Shown in pieces: positions 1 through 7,373 of a stretch of DNA of 29,546 nt. Source of the DNA: Peptococcaceae bacterium (GTDB lineage: Bacteria > Bacillota > DSM-521 > Neomoorellales > Neomoorellaceae). Position numbers and translations under genes: made by a program. The stretch lies in assembly GCA_003509545.1 (NCBI GenBank), contig DOLC01000071.1:1-29546 (forward strand). The letters run 5' to 3'. The notes beneath the pieces were generated by a model, which was given only the letters and a program-made list of their open reading frames with translations, ran no database searches and was not told the origin of the DNA. The first letter of the stretch is position 1, and each line of letters starts with the position of its first letter.

Positions 1-22
1 GCAAAAAGTGGGGATAACTCAG
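1..22 (-). repeat. Left copy of 22-bp terminal inverted repeat
   Basis: The first 22 bases are the exact reverse complement of 29229-29250. The sequence contains GGGGATAACTCAG, which also forms the 5' arm of a hairpin at 29208-29220. Lying at the very edge, it suggests assembly stopped inside a multicopy repeat. Read on the minus strand it ends ACTTTTTGC, as does the right copy on the plus strand, so both copies point outward. Confidence 0.85.
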
Positions 23-43
23 CGTTTCCTGGGTCAAAGCACC

Positions 44-60
44 GCCGTCCTGAAGACGGC
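44..60 (-). terminator. Weak hairpin downstream of alr
   Basis: GCCGTC (44-49) and GACGGC (55-60) form a perfect 6-bp stem with a 5-nt loop, about 60 nt past the alr stop codon. On the minus strand it is followed only by GGTGCTTT, so the U-tract is poor. It may be a weak terminator of the acpS-nnr-alr operon. Confidence 0.3.
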
Positions 61-121
61 CCATCAGGCCGGCGTCCCTTCCTGCCACCAACCCCACCCG
101 ACCGGGAGAAGAATCCCACCC

Positions 122-1291
122 TTATTGCGAAACTGAGGTTCCTAACGAGGAGACCGATAACCCCGGAATTTCTTCGTATAAATAGACCCGCGGTACCCTA
201 TGGGATACCATGCACAAAACCTCGTAATTAATGGTCCCCAGCCAACCGGCAACCTCCTCGGCCGGTAAAACCGCTTCGCCCTGGCGGCCGAAAAGGATTA
301 CTTCATCACCCACTTGCACCTCGGGTATAGCAGTTACATCTATCATACAGTAATCCATGCACACCCGGCCTATGACCGGTGCCCGACGACCCCGCACCAA
401 TACCTCACCCCGGTTGGATAACAGGCGCGAAAAGCCGTCGGCGTATCCCACCGGCAGGGTGGCTACCCTCGTGGGCCTCGAAGTACGGTAGGTACAGCCG
501 TAGCTTATATAACGGCCCTGAGGTACTTCCTTGACCAGAATTACCCGGGTCTTAAAGGCCATGGCCGGACGCAGTTCCACCTTGACCCGCTCCACTTCCT
601 CCGAGGGATAGTGGCCGTACAGGCTGATCCCCGCCCTCACCAGGTTAAAATGGGTGGCCGGCAGGTCGATAAGGGCGCCGCTGTTGGCCGCATGTTTCCA
701 AGGGATGTCTATTCCTTCTCCTTTCAGTTCCTGTAAAAGGCCCTCAAAGGCCTTTAGCTGCCGCCAGGTATAAGTTTTGTCCCGGGCATCGGCGTTGGCA
801 AAGTGGGTAAAAATGCCCTCCAGGACTACCCCGGCAAGCCCGCGTATGGCCCGCACCATCTCCAGGGCCTCCTCGGGAAACACTCCCAGGCGACCCATCC
901 CCGTATCGATCTTCAAGTGGAGCCTGGCCCTACGGCCCAAGGACGAGGCCGCCCGGGAAAAGGCCCGGGCCTGTTCCAGATTAAATACGGCCTGGGAAAT
1001 ATCCTCTTTGACTATTAAGGGGGCATCCTCTAAAGATGAATATCCCAATATGAGAATTGGGGCCCCCACCCCGGCCCGGCGCAGCTCTACCGCTTCCTCT
1101 ACGGTGGCCACGCCCAACCACGAAGCGCCGTTGGCCAGGGCCGTCCTGGCTACGGGTACGGCCCCGTGCCCGTAAGCGTTGGCCTTTACAACGGCCATAA
1201 GTTCCGTCCGGGGAGCCAGCAGACTCTTTAACTGCCGTGTATTATGGGCTATGGCTCTAAGATCGATTTCGGCCCACACCGGCCTCGGCAT
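122..1291 (-). CDS. alr: Alanine racemase
   Basis: PLP-dependent cytosolic enzyme that interconverts L- and D-alanine for peptidoglycan. The N-terminal PLP site AVVKANAYGHG is present, with the Schiff-base lysine near residue 36, as are the barrel motif GRLGVFPEE, the SLYGHYP segment and the SYGCTYR region carrying the second catalytic tyrosine. It has 389 residues from this start, a normal family length. I chose ATG at 1291: a strong AGGGAGG (1304-1310) lies 12 nt upstream, whereas the in-frame TTG codons at 1303 and 1300 sit on or within 3 nt of that SD. Last gene of the operon, starting 20 nt after nnr ends. In related Bacillota an EndoAI/MazF-type pair often follows alr, but the contig ends first. 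Confidence 0.96.
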   Translation of the reverse strand: MPRPVWAEIDLRAIAHNTRQLKSLLAPRTELMAVVKANAYGHGAVPVARTALANGASWLGVATVEEAVELRRAGVGAPILILGYSSLEDAPLIVKEDISQAVFNLEQARAFSRAASSLGRRARLHLKIDTGMGRLGVFPEEALEMVRAIRGLAGVVLEGIFTHFANADARDKTYTWRQLKAFEGLLQELKGEGIDIPWKHAANSGALIDLPATHFNLVRAGISLYGHYPSEEVERVKVELRPAMAFKTRVILVKEVPQGRYISYGCTYRTSRPTRVATLPVGYADGFSRLLSNRGEVLVRGRRAPVIGRVCMDYCMIDVTAIPEVQVGDEVILFGRQGEAVLPAEEVAGWLGTINYEVLCMVSHRVPRVYLYEEIPGLSVSSLGTSVSQ

Positions 1292-1311
1292 GGTGACCAA
1301 CAACCTCCCTG

Positions 1312-2865
1312 TTAAACTTCTAGTTTGGCAAGTACCGACGGCAGACAGTCCAGTAGGTCGCCGGCCACCAAGCCCCGGTGCCCCTTCACCCTGGCCGCCT
1401 CGTCGCCGGCCGAGCCGTGGAGGAAAACTCCCAGGGCGGCGGCCGTGCCGGCGGGCAATCCCTGGGCTATGAGCCCGGCAATAACCCCGGTTAACACATC
1501 ACCGCTGCCCGCAGTGGCCATGCCCGGATTGCCGGTGGGGTTAACGTAGATATCCCCCTCCGGACAGGCGATAACGGTCCGGGCTCCCTTAAGCACCACT
1601 ACGGTCCGCCATTCCCGGGCGGCCCGGCCGGCCGCAGACAGGCGGTCTTCCTGGACCTTGGCCGCCGTGGTCCCCTGCAGACGAGCCATCTCGCCGGGAT
1701 GGGGGGTCAAGACCACCTCGCCCTTGGTCTCACCCAGCCACCGGGGCTCATCGGCCAGGGCATTGAGGGCGTCGGCATCCACCACCACGGGACAACTCGC
1801 TCGGGGGAGGAGCTCCCGGACCAAAAGGCCGGCGGAGGGGTCCCGGGACAAGCCGGGGCCGATAGCCAGCACCCGGCAACGTTCCAACATTTCCAGAATT
1901 ATAGGCAGGGCCTCCCGGCTTACGGCCCCTTCCGGCGTTTCCGGCAAGCCCCTGGTCATGATTTCCGCCGCCCCGGCCGCCACCGTCCCCTGACAGCTCC
2001 GTGGTACGGCCGCCGTTACCAGCCCGGCTCCGGCCCGCAGGGCCCCCATGGCCGTGAGAATAGGGGCTCCCGTCATGCCCCGGCAGCCGCCCACCACCAG
2101 GACATGGCCGAAGGATCCTTTATGGGCTGCGGAATCCCGGGGTTTTAGGTAGTCGCGACACCAATCGGGGGTGAGCAGGCGCAATTTTAATCCCCTGCTC
2201 TCAATGAGGTGACGGGGAATGCCGATGTCGGCCACTTCAAGCCTTCCGGCCAGGGTGGCTCCGGGTTCCAGGGCCAGGCCCAACTTGGGCAGGGCGAAGG
2301 TAACCGTCCACGTGGCCCGGATGCAAGGTCCGTGACTGCGTCCGGTGTCGGCTTCCAAGCCCGAGGGCAGGTCCACGGCCACTACCGGTTTGCCCGTCCG
2401 GTTGATCAATTGAATCACTTCGCCGGCCACCCCCAGAGCAGCCCCCTTAAAGCCCGTGCCGAAAATGGCATCTACCACCAGATCGGCATACAGCAGGGCG
2501 ATGTCGGCCCTCTGTAGGTGGTTTTGCTCCAGGAGAGGGAAAATTTTGCCCCCCATTTTCTGATAAATCTCCAGATTGGTGCGGGGATCGCCGCGCAGCT
2601 CTTCCGGACGGGCCAGCAGGAACACCTTTACCTCGGCGCCTTCGTTGTGGAGGTGGCGGGCCACCACCATCCCGTCCCCTCCGTTGTTGCCCTTGCCGGC
2701 AAAAATCAGCACCCGCTTGCCCCGGGCCGTGCCGCCAAAATAGCGGCGGATGGATTCTACCACCCGTAGCCCTGCGTTTTCCATGAGGACGATGCTGGGG
2801 ATAAAATAGTCCCGGCTCGCCGCACGGTCGATTTCTCCCATTTCGGCCGCGGTTACCAGATACAT
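1312..2865 (-). CDS. nnr: Bifunctional NAD(P)H-hydrate epimerase / ADP-dependent NAD(P)HX dehydratase
   Basis: Metabolite-repair enzyme. The N-terminal YjeF_N domain (about residues 1-215) epimerises R- and S-NAD(P)HX; the C-terminal ribokinase-like domain (about 230-510) dehydrates S-NAD(P)HX back to NAD(P)H using ADP. Visible motifs are MENAG, GKGNNGGDGMVVARHL and VDLPSGLEADTG in the first half, and KGSFGHVLVVGG, VVDADALNAL, LTPHPGEM and GNPGMATAGSGDVLTG in the second. The 517 residues match the fused form. ATG at 2865 is preceded by GGAGGTG with about 8 nt spacing; this SD overlaps the end of acpS, so the two genes are probably translationally coupled. Seven nt separate them. Confidence 0.96.
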   Translation of the reverse strand: MYLVTAAEMGEIDRAASRDYFIPSIVLMENAGLRVVESIRRYFGGTARGKRVLIFAGKGNNGGDGMVVARHLHNEGAEVKVFLLARPEELRGDPRTNLEIYQKMGGKIFPLLEQNHLQRADIALLYADLVVDAIFGTGFKGAALGVAGEVIQLINRTGKPVVAVDLPSGLEADTGRSHGPCIRATWTVTFALPKLGLALEPGATLAGRLEVADIGIPRHLIESRGLKLRLLTPDWCRDYLKPRDSAAHKGSFGHVLVVGGCRGMTGAPILTAMGALRAGAGLVTAAVPRSCQGTVAAGAAEIMTRGLPETPEGAVSREALPIILEMLERCRVLAIGPGLSRDPSAGLLVRELLPRASCPVVVDADALNALADEPRWLGETKGEVVLTPHPGEMARLQGTTAAKVQEDRLSAAGRAAREWRTVVVLKGARTVIACPEGDIYVNPTGNPGMATAGSGDVLTGVIAGLIAQGLPAGTAAALGVFLHGSAGDEAARVKGHRGLVAGDLLDCLPSVLAKLEV

Positions 2866-2872
2866 ACAAGGG

Positions 2873-3244
2873 TCACCTCCCGTCCGCTATGGCGACGGCC
2901 ACCGCCATGCTGCCGTGATGGGACAGGCTCACGTCGATGCCCAAAAGGCCCCTCTGCCGGGCTGCTTCTGCTCCCCGGCCGTGGAGCACCACCTGCGGTC
3001 GCCCACGGTCATCGACGAGGATTTCTACATCCTTCCACCCCACTTGACCCCAACCCAGGCCCAAAACCTTAAACACCGCTTCCTTGGCCGCCCAACGTGC
3101 CGCCAGCGAAGCTCCGGGACGCCTCTTGCCCCGGCAGTAGGCCTGTTCCCGGGAAGTAAAGACCCGGTCCAGGAAGCGGGGGTGCCGGGCCAGGGCCCTC
3201 TCGATACGCTCAATCTCTATAATGTCTATGCCGACGAGGGGCAT
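2873..3244 (-). CDS. acpS: Holo-[acyl-carrier-protein] synthase
   Basis: Transfers 4'-phosphopantetheine from CoA to the conserved serine of acyl carrier protein, activating it for fatty acid synthesis. The 123 residues match the small AcpS type. Metal and CoA motifs are present: GIDIIEIERI at the N terminus (residues 4-13) and RWAAKEAVFKVLG mid-protein, with the C-terminal IDVSLSHHGSMAVA segment typical of the family. ATG at 3244 has GGGAGG about 8 nt upstream. First gene of acpS-nnr-alr, a common Bacillota order. A TATAAT-like element on the minus strand (3319-3324) could be the operon -10 box, but I see no convincing -35. Confidence 0.96.
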   Translation of the reverse strand: MPLVGIDIIEIERIERALARHPRFLDRVFTSREQAYCRGKRRPGASLAARWAAKEAVFKVLGLGWGQVGWKDVEILVDDRGRPQVVLHGRGAEAARQRGLLGIDVSLSHHGSMAVAVAIADGR

Positions 3245-3423
3245 TTCTTACGTCCTCCCAAAGACCGGATTATTGTTCGCCCACTACGCCTATAAGAGCC
3301 CGCCTGCCATTACCTTCCATTATATCTCCCTTTCCCTTTGCCTTATACGCCTCCTCTATGTGTTTTCGGCAAAAAAAGACAAATACCTCCCGCCCCCTCC
3401 GGAGGGCAGCAAGCTTTCTTCCC

Positions 3424-3558
3424 CTATGATGGGTTCTCTTGGATACGGGCAATAATGGCAACCGGGCCGGTACGTTCCAAGAGCTGGCCGAAGCGCTCGC
3501 CCTTAAGCCCCTCGGCCACGAAGAAATCTACGGAGGCCTCAAGGGCGTTCTGACGCCT
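3424..3558 (-). pseudogene. Possible C-terminal remnant of a sulfite/nitrite reductase-like protein
   Basis: A 44-codon open stretch on the minus strand follows an in-frame TGA (3559-3561) and ends at TAG (3424-3426). It contains VDFFVAEGLKGERFGQLLER and ends TGPVAIIARI plus six residues. The GERFGxLLERxG pattern resembles the C-terminal end of COG2221-type nitrite/sulfite reductase family proteins. There is no start codon with an SD and no upstream body of the protein, so if the resemblance is real this is a decayed fragment. The family assignment is from memory of the motif only. Confidence 0.3.
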
Positions 3559-3602
3559 TCAGGGCTTGACGGCCTCTAGTGGAAAAAGTTAAGCATAAAG
3601 AA

Positions 3603-3640
3603 ACGGCCCTTCCACCGTAAGAGCGCGGTAGAAGGGCCGT
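3603..3640 (-). terminator. Rho-independent terminator after the small sporulation-type genes
   Basis: A 15-bp inverted repeat (3603-3617 with 3626-3640) has one mismatch and an 8-nt loop; its outer 10 bp, ACGGCCCTTC / GAAGGGCCGT, are perfect. On the minus strand it is followed by TTCTTTATGC and, further on, a T-rich run. On the plus strand no T-tract follows. It fits the end of the transcript that includes 3688-3923. Confidence 0.7.
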
Positions 3641-3687
3641 CGCGTACAGGGTTCCCCGGCGGACCCCCGCCGGGAAGTGCCTCTAGA

Positions 3688-3780
3688 TTAGGCGTCAAAG
3701 AAGAGCAAAATAAGGATCAGGAACAGGATAAAGGCAAATCTGCCGCCCCAGAAACGCGGTCCGAAAAACCCTCCGCCCAT
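3688..3780 (-). CDS. Small sporulation-type (YjcZ-like) hydrophobic protein, 30 aa
   Basis: A 30-codon gene with an AAGGAGG SD 8-9 nt before ATG (3778-3780) and a TAA stop. The protein starts MGGGFFGPRFWG and ends in the hydrophobic stretch GRFAFILFLILILLFF followed by DA. A glycine/aromatic N terminus and a single C-terminal membrane helix is the layout of YjcZ-family small sporulation proteins. It is a close paralogue of the gene at 3834-3923, with 14 identical residues in a row (GRFAFILFLILILL), and lies 53 nt downstream of it on the same strand. Family assignment is by layout and is inference; that it is a gene is well supported by the duplicate and both SDs. Confidence 0.75.
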   Translation of the reverse strand: MGGGFFGPRFWGGRFAFILFLILILLFFDA

Positions 3781-3833
3781 AAGAGAAACCTCCTTGTACA
3801 AAGTTTTGCTCCTTTCGGAGAAAAGTTAGCCCA

Positions 3834-3923
3834 TTAGTCGTCCCCAAAGAAGAGAAGTATCAAGATCAGGAAGAGGATAAAGGCGAACCTACCGCGGGCG
3901 AAACCTAAACTGGTGTCGGTCAT
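3834..3923 (-). CDS. Small sporulation-type (YjcZ-like) hydrophobic protein, 29 aa
   Basis: A 29-codon gene starting at ATG 3923 with GGAGG 8 nt upstream and ending TAA. It begins MTDTSLGFA, then runs GRFAFILFLILILLFF and ends GDD. Only the N terminus differs from its neighbour, so the membrane segment is the conserved part. The pair would share one transcript ending at the terminator at 3603-3640. The likely setting is the spore coat or cortex during sporulation, by analogy with YjcZ-like proteins. No clear sporulation sigma-factor promoter could be picked out upstream. Confidence 0.75.
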   Translation of the reverse strand: MTDTSLGFARGRFAFILFLILILLFFGDD

Positions 3924-4071
3924 AAACTATTCCTCCATTTCGCCGTTAGTATTTTACCTACTGTAATTTATTCACCCGCGCAGGAGATGGTTACTGTTTT
4001 TTCCACTTCCCTTGCAGTTTTCTTTCCCCGCGCCGGGCCCCGAACATACCGGGCGGAATATGTAAAGTTTG

Positions 4072-4100
4072 TTGACAGAATAGGACGGTGGGTGTAGCAT
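4072..4100 (+). promoter_or_regulatory. Sigma-A promoter for the LytS/LytTR genes
   Basis: TTGACA (4072-4077), a 17-nt spacer and TAGCAT (4095-4100). The -35 is perfect and the -10 matches 4 of 6. A perfect TATAAT also occurs at 4111-4116 but lacks a -35 at the right distance. The start codon is about 55 nt downstream of the expected transcription start. Confidence 0.65.
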
Positions 4101-4162
4101 AAAATTACAATATAATGGATGCTGTTTTCTTAATTTTTTAATTTCCCCTTGGAGGAAGGCCA

Positions 4163-5518
4163 ATGAATCCCCTGGTGTTTATTGCCGGCGCCCTGGCCTT
4201 AACTATCAGCGAAACCCTGGGAGCCGCCTTATGGCTCAAGGCCCCATGGATGGCGTCAGCTCTTCTTTTTACCGGTATAAACGGGGTAGCCGTAATCATC
4301 CTTTTGTGCTACCTTATTCCTCCCTGCCTTAACGCTTTGGAGGAAAAGGCCGAACCGGTTGGGGAACCGCCGGTGGACCCTACCTTCCAGATCGCCCACC
4401 AGACCCTGCCCTACCTGCGGCGCGGTCTCAATGAGGCCACGGCCGCCAAAACGGCGGAAATCATCCGGAACATTGCCGAAGTGGGAGCAGTGGCCATTAC
4501 CGACCGGGAAAGGGTGCTGGCCTTCCTGGGGGCCGGCTGTGAAAAGCACCCGCCGGGGGAGCGTATTCTGACCGAGGCCACCAAGGAGGTTCTGGCCACC
4601 GGCCGTTGCAAAGTAGTGCACACTACGCGGGGCCTCAATTGCCCTCGCTACCATTATTGCGAATGTCCGCTGGCTTCGGCCGTTATCGTGCCCTTAAAAT
4701 GCCGGGGAGAAATAGTAGGGGCCCTCAAACTCTACCAAACTCAAGAGGGTATGCTTCATCCCCAGATTATACGCCTGGCCATCGGCCTGGCGGAGCTGTT
4801 AAGCCTTCAGATAGAGCTGGCAGAACTGGACCGGCAGCGCGAACTGCTGGTGGAGGCGCGGCTGGAAGCCCTTAATGCCCAAATCAATCCCCATTTCTTC
4901 TTCAATACCCTTAATACCATAATTAACTTCGTGCGCACCAATCCCGAACGGGCGCGGCGCCTTCTGGTGCGCCTGGCCGGCCTCTTCCGCCAGACGCTCA
5001 ACCGGCGCAGCAGCTTTACGAGTTTGCGGGAAGAGCTGGCCTACGTCCGTAATTACCTCACCCTGGAGAAGGCGCGCTTCGGCAACAAATTTCGCTATAT
5101 CCAGGATGTACCTCCCGAACTACTCGATTACCACCTCCCGGTACTCAGCCTGCAACCCCTGGTAGAAAACGCCGTAAACCACGGACTTATGCCTAAAGAC
5201 GGGCCGGGGGTGGTAAAAATCATGGCCCGCCTGCGGGGCGGCGAACTGCATATTACGGTGAGCGATAACGGGGTGGGTATTTCCCCCGAAAGATTATCCC
5301 AGGTGCTCAAGCCGGGCTGCGGTTCGGGCAACGGTGTGGGCCTTAGCAATGTTAACCTGCGGTTCCAGAGCCTTTACGGTCCGGAGTACGGGTTAAAACT
5401 CAAGAGCGAGGTAGGCCGAGGGACCGAAGTCTACCTGCGCGTCCCCGTCATCCAACTACCCAAGGGCGCCGAAGAACCCGGAGGTGCTGCCCCAAGCCGG
5501 GCGGCCAATTCTAACTAG
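4163..5518 (+). CDS. LytS-type sensor histidine kinase
   Basis: Membrane sensor kinase of the LytS/YehU (His_kinase plus HATPase) family, partner of the response regulator at 5536. Two hydrophobic segments (about residues 3-25 and 29-55) replace the longer multi-helix input domain of classical LytS. A GAF-like domain follows (about 85-215) and contains a cysteine cluster, C160, C166 and C168 (NCPRYHYCECP), plus C126, C149 and C180. The kinase core has INPHFFFNTLN with the phospho-accepting His244, then LVENAVNHG and SDNGVGIS for ATP binding. ATG at 4163 has GGAGG 7 nt upstream. The stop overlaps the SD of the next gene. The signal is unknown; the cysteines could bind metal or sense redox, which is inference. 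Confidence 0.9.
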   Translation: MNPLVFIAGALALTISETLGAALWLKAPWMASALLFTGINGVAVIILLCYLIPPCLNALEEKAEPVGEPPVDPTFQIAHQTLPYLRRGLNEATAAKTAEIIRNIAEVGAVAITDRERVLAFLGAGCEKHPPGERILTEATKEVLATGRCKVVHTTRGLNCPRYHYCECPLASAVIVPLKCRGEIVGALKLYQTQEGMLHPQIIRLAIGLAELLSLQIELAELDRQRELLVEARLEALNAQINPHFFFNTLNTIINFVRTNPERARRLLVRLAGLFRQTLNRRSSFTSLREELAYVRNYLTLEKARFGNKFRYIQDVPPELLDYHLPVLSLQPLVENAVNHGLMPKDGPGVVKIMARLRGGELHITVSDNGVGISPERLSQVLKPGCGSGNGVGLSNVNLRFQSLYGPEYGLKLKSEVGRGTEVYLRVPVIQLPKGAEEPGGAAPSRAANSN

Positions 5519-5535
5519 GAGGTGAACAATCGGTC

Positions 5536-6300
5536 ATGCATCTGAAAGCTTTAATCGTAGACGACGAATATCCCGCGCGGCAAGAGCTGCGCTTTATGCT
5601 GCAAGAATTTAAAGACGTGGAGATCGTGGGGGAAGCCACCAATGCCAAGGAGGCTTTGAGCCTGATAAGCGCCCTGGACTACACGGTCGTCTTCCTGGAC
5701 ATCAATATGCCGGGGATGAACGGGCTGGAGCTTTCCCGGGCCATTCAGGAGCGGCCAAATCCGCCCCTGGTCATCTTCGTCACCGCCTACGAAGAGTATG
5801 CTTTGCAGGCCTTTGAAGTCAACGCCGTGGACTATATTTTAAAACCCTTTGAACCCCGTCGCCTGCGGCAGGCCCTGGAAAAGATTCGTAAGTTCCTGGA
5901 GCAGGGACAGAGCCCCCGCCAGTTAAAGGCAGGAGAAACTGCGCGCCCGGAATCAACCGATGCCCGTCTTAACCGCATTCCGGTGGAAAAAGACGGTAAA
6001 ACCCTGCTCCTAGATCAAAATGATCTGTATTATGCTTATACCCAGGACGATAGCGTATATTTAAAGACCTTTGCCGAACATTATTCCAGCCGCTTTACCT
6101 TAAAAGAGCTCTTGACGCGCTTGGACCCTAAAATCTTTTTCCGCACTCACCGCTGCTATATTGTTAACCTTACCAAAGTAAAAGAAATAGTGCCCTTTTT
6201 TAATGGTACTTACACCCTAATCCTTTCCGATAAGCAGCAAAGTGAAGTGCCTGTGAGCCGTAACCAGGCCGGCCAGCTCAAAGCCCGGCTCGGCCTCTGA
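5536..6300 (+). CDS. LytTR-family response regulator
   Basis: DNA-binding response regulator of the LytR/AlgR type. The receiver domain (residues 1-120) shows the acidic pair D9/D10, phospho-acceptor D55 in VVFLDINMPG, a Thr in FVTAYEEYA and the conserved Lys in DYILKPF. The LytTR domain (about 148-254) has the family signature FFRTHRCYIVNLTKVKEI. AGGAGGTG starts within the kinase stop codon, 11 nt before ATG, so the pair is co-expressed. No lrgAB-, cstA- or pyruvate-transporter-like target follows; the gene runs tail to tail into the germination operon with a 23-bp 3' overlap (6278-6300). Confidence 0.93.
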   Translation: MHLKALIVDDEYPARQELRFMLQEFKDVEIVGEATNAKEALSLISALDYTVVFLDINMPGMNGLELSRAIQERPNPPLVIFVTAYEEYALQAFEVNAVDYILKPFEPRRLRQALEKIRKFLEQGQSPRQLKAGETARPESTDARLNRIPVEKDGKTLLLDQNDLYYAYTQDDSVYLKTFAEHYSSRFTLKELLTRLDPKIFFRTHRCYIVNLTKVKEIVPFFNGTYTLILSDKQQSEVPVSRNQAGQLKARLGL

Positions 6301-7372
6301 AGCGTAAAAGAGCAATAAAGTAGAGCAAGACGGGTATCCCCACGAGGACCACCAGACCCAGGGGTTGGAGAAAGAAAAAGAAGCTTTTAACTTCCAACAC
6401 ATCCTTAGGGCGATTGGCCAAATAATAAACTAAAGGCAACTGGTAAAAGGCCAGCATCCTGTAATCCTTCAAAGTGAATAGGCGCCCCAGCAAGTAAGAA
6501 GTAGCCCAGAGCAGGGCGGAGACAGAGGGAAAAACTAAAATAAGCCACATAGAGACAAAAACCAGGCTTATACGCTCGATGAAGGTGCCAGCGAACTCCG
6601 CCAGTTGGGTGACAGCCAGCCCGGGAACTAAAGTATACTTGAGCTTCTCCACGCCCAAGACTCCTTGGCAGGTGGTCAATACCGTAATCACCACTACCAT
6701 AACTACGAGAAAGCCATAACTAGCCGCCCGCCAGGCTTCCTGGGGTCTATGTAAAAAAGGGACCAGGATTAAAAATAAGCTCATCTCTTCCGCATTGCTG
6801 ATGCGCCACAAGGCCAGTTTTACCACCGGCCAGGGACCTTGTGGTAAAAAAGGTAAAAAATTGTCTAGGCGCACTCGGGGTACCACCAGTAGGAACAGGA
6901 GCAAGGTTAGCGGTAAAGTAACGATAACAATGATAATACAAGCCCGGGCTAGGGGCTCCAAACCCTGTTTAGCCAGGTAGGCCGCGGCCAGTAAAAACGA
7001 TAGCAATACTACTTCCATAGGGGTACGGGGTAATATCGAGCTTTTAACGACATCCACGGCTACCCGGGCTACGTGAGAAGCTATGCCAATCCAATAGGCC
7101 CACACCACCAAAACCACAGCCCAGGCCAGCCACTTACCTACAAGTAAACGGCTGTAACCCGCCAGGTCCAGGTGGGGAAATTTCATGGCCAGCCGCGTGA
7201 TAAGGTAAATGGCTCCCAGGCTGGTGAGTGTTTCCAAAGGCGAAACTAGCCAGGCATCTACCCCCACCTTATCCACAATATCCTTAGCTCCAATTAAGGT
7301 GCCTACTTCAATCATGACAGCTATGGTTAAGAAGAAAGCCTCGGCCGTTCCTATCCTCTCTTTAGTCGACAT
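6278..7372 (-). CDS. Spore germination receptor B subunit (GerAB-type permease)
   Basis: Inner-membrane subunit of a GerA-family germinant receptor, of the amino acid permease-like (PF03845) type, thought to bind the small-molecule germinant. The 364 residues are predominantly hydrophobic, with roughly ten transmembrane segments. It begins with ERIGTAEAFFLTIAVMIEVG, a typical start for the family, and has a polar insert near RISNAEEMSLFLILVPFL. ATG at 7372 follows the C-subunit stop by 1 nt, with a weak GGTGAG SD inside the upstream gene. Last gene of the A-C-B operon. Its 3' end overlaps the convergent LytTR gene by 23 bp. Confidence 0.93.
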   Translation of the reverse strand: MSTKERIGTAEAFFLTIAVMIEVGTLIGAKDIVDKVGVDAWLVSPLETLTSLGAIYLITRLAMKFPHLDLAGYSRLLVGKWLAWAVVLVVWAYWIGIASHVARVAVDVVKSSILPRTPMEVVLLSFLLAAAYLAKQGLEPLARACIIIVIVTLPLTLLLFLLVVPRVRLDNFLPFLPQGPWPVVKLALWRISNAEEMSLFLILVPFLHRPQEAWRAASYGFLVVMVVVITVLTTCQGVLGVEKLKYTLVPGLAVTQLAEFAGTFIERISLVFVSMWLILVFPSVSALLWATSYLLGRLFTLKDYRMLAFYQLPLVYYLANRPKDVLEVKSFFFFLQPLGLVVLVGIPVLLYFIALLRFRGRAGL

Positions 7373-7373
7373 T

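Noticed and set aside
1699..2148. Plus-strand frames opposite nnr
   Set aside because: Antisense shadows without ribosome binding sites; nnr is unmistakable on the minus strand.
3270..3461. A 63-codon minus-strand frame just upstream of acpS
   Set aside because: Its TTG start has no SD and the sequence has no recognised family. A 16-codon internal frame with GGGAG before ATG (MEGNGRRALIGVVGEQ) could be a leader peptide, but the evidence is too thin.
3972..4163. A 63-codon minus-strand frame covering the LytS promoter
   Set aside because: It overlaps a strong plus-strand promoter region, has no SD, and includes AT-rich noncoding sequence.
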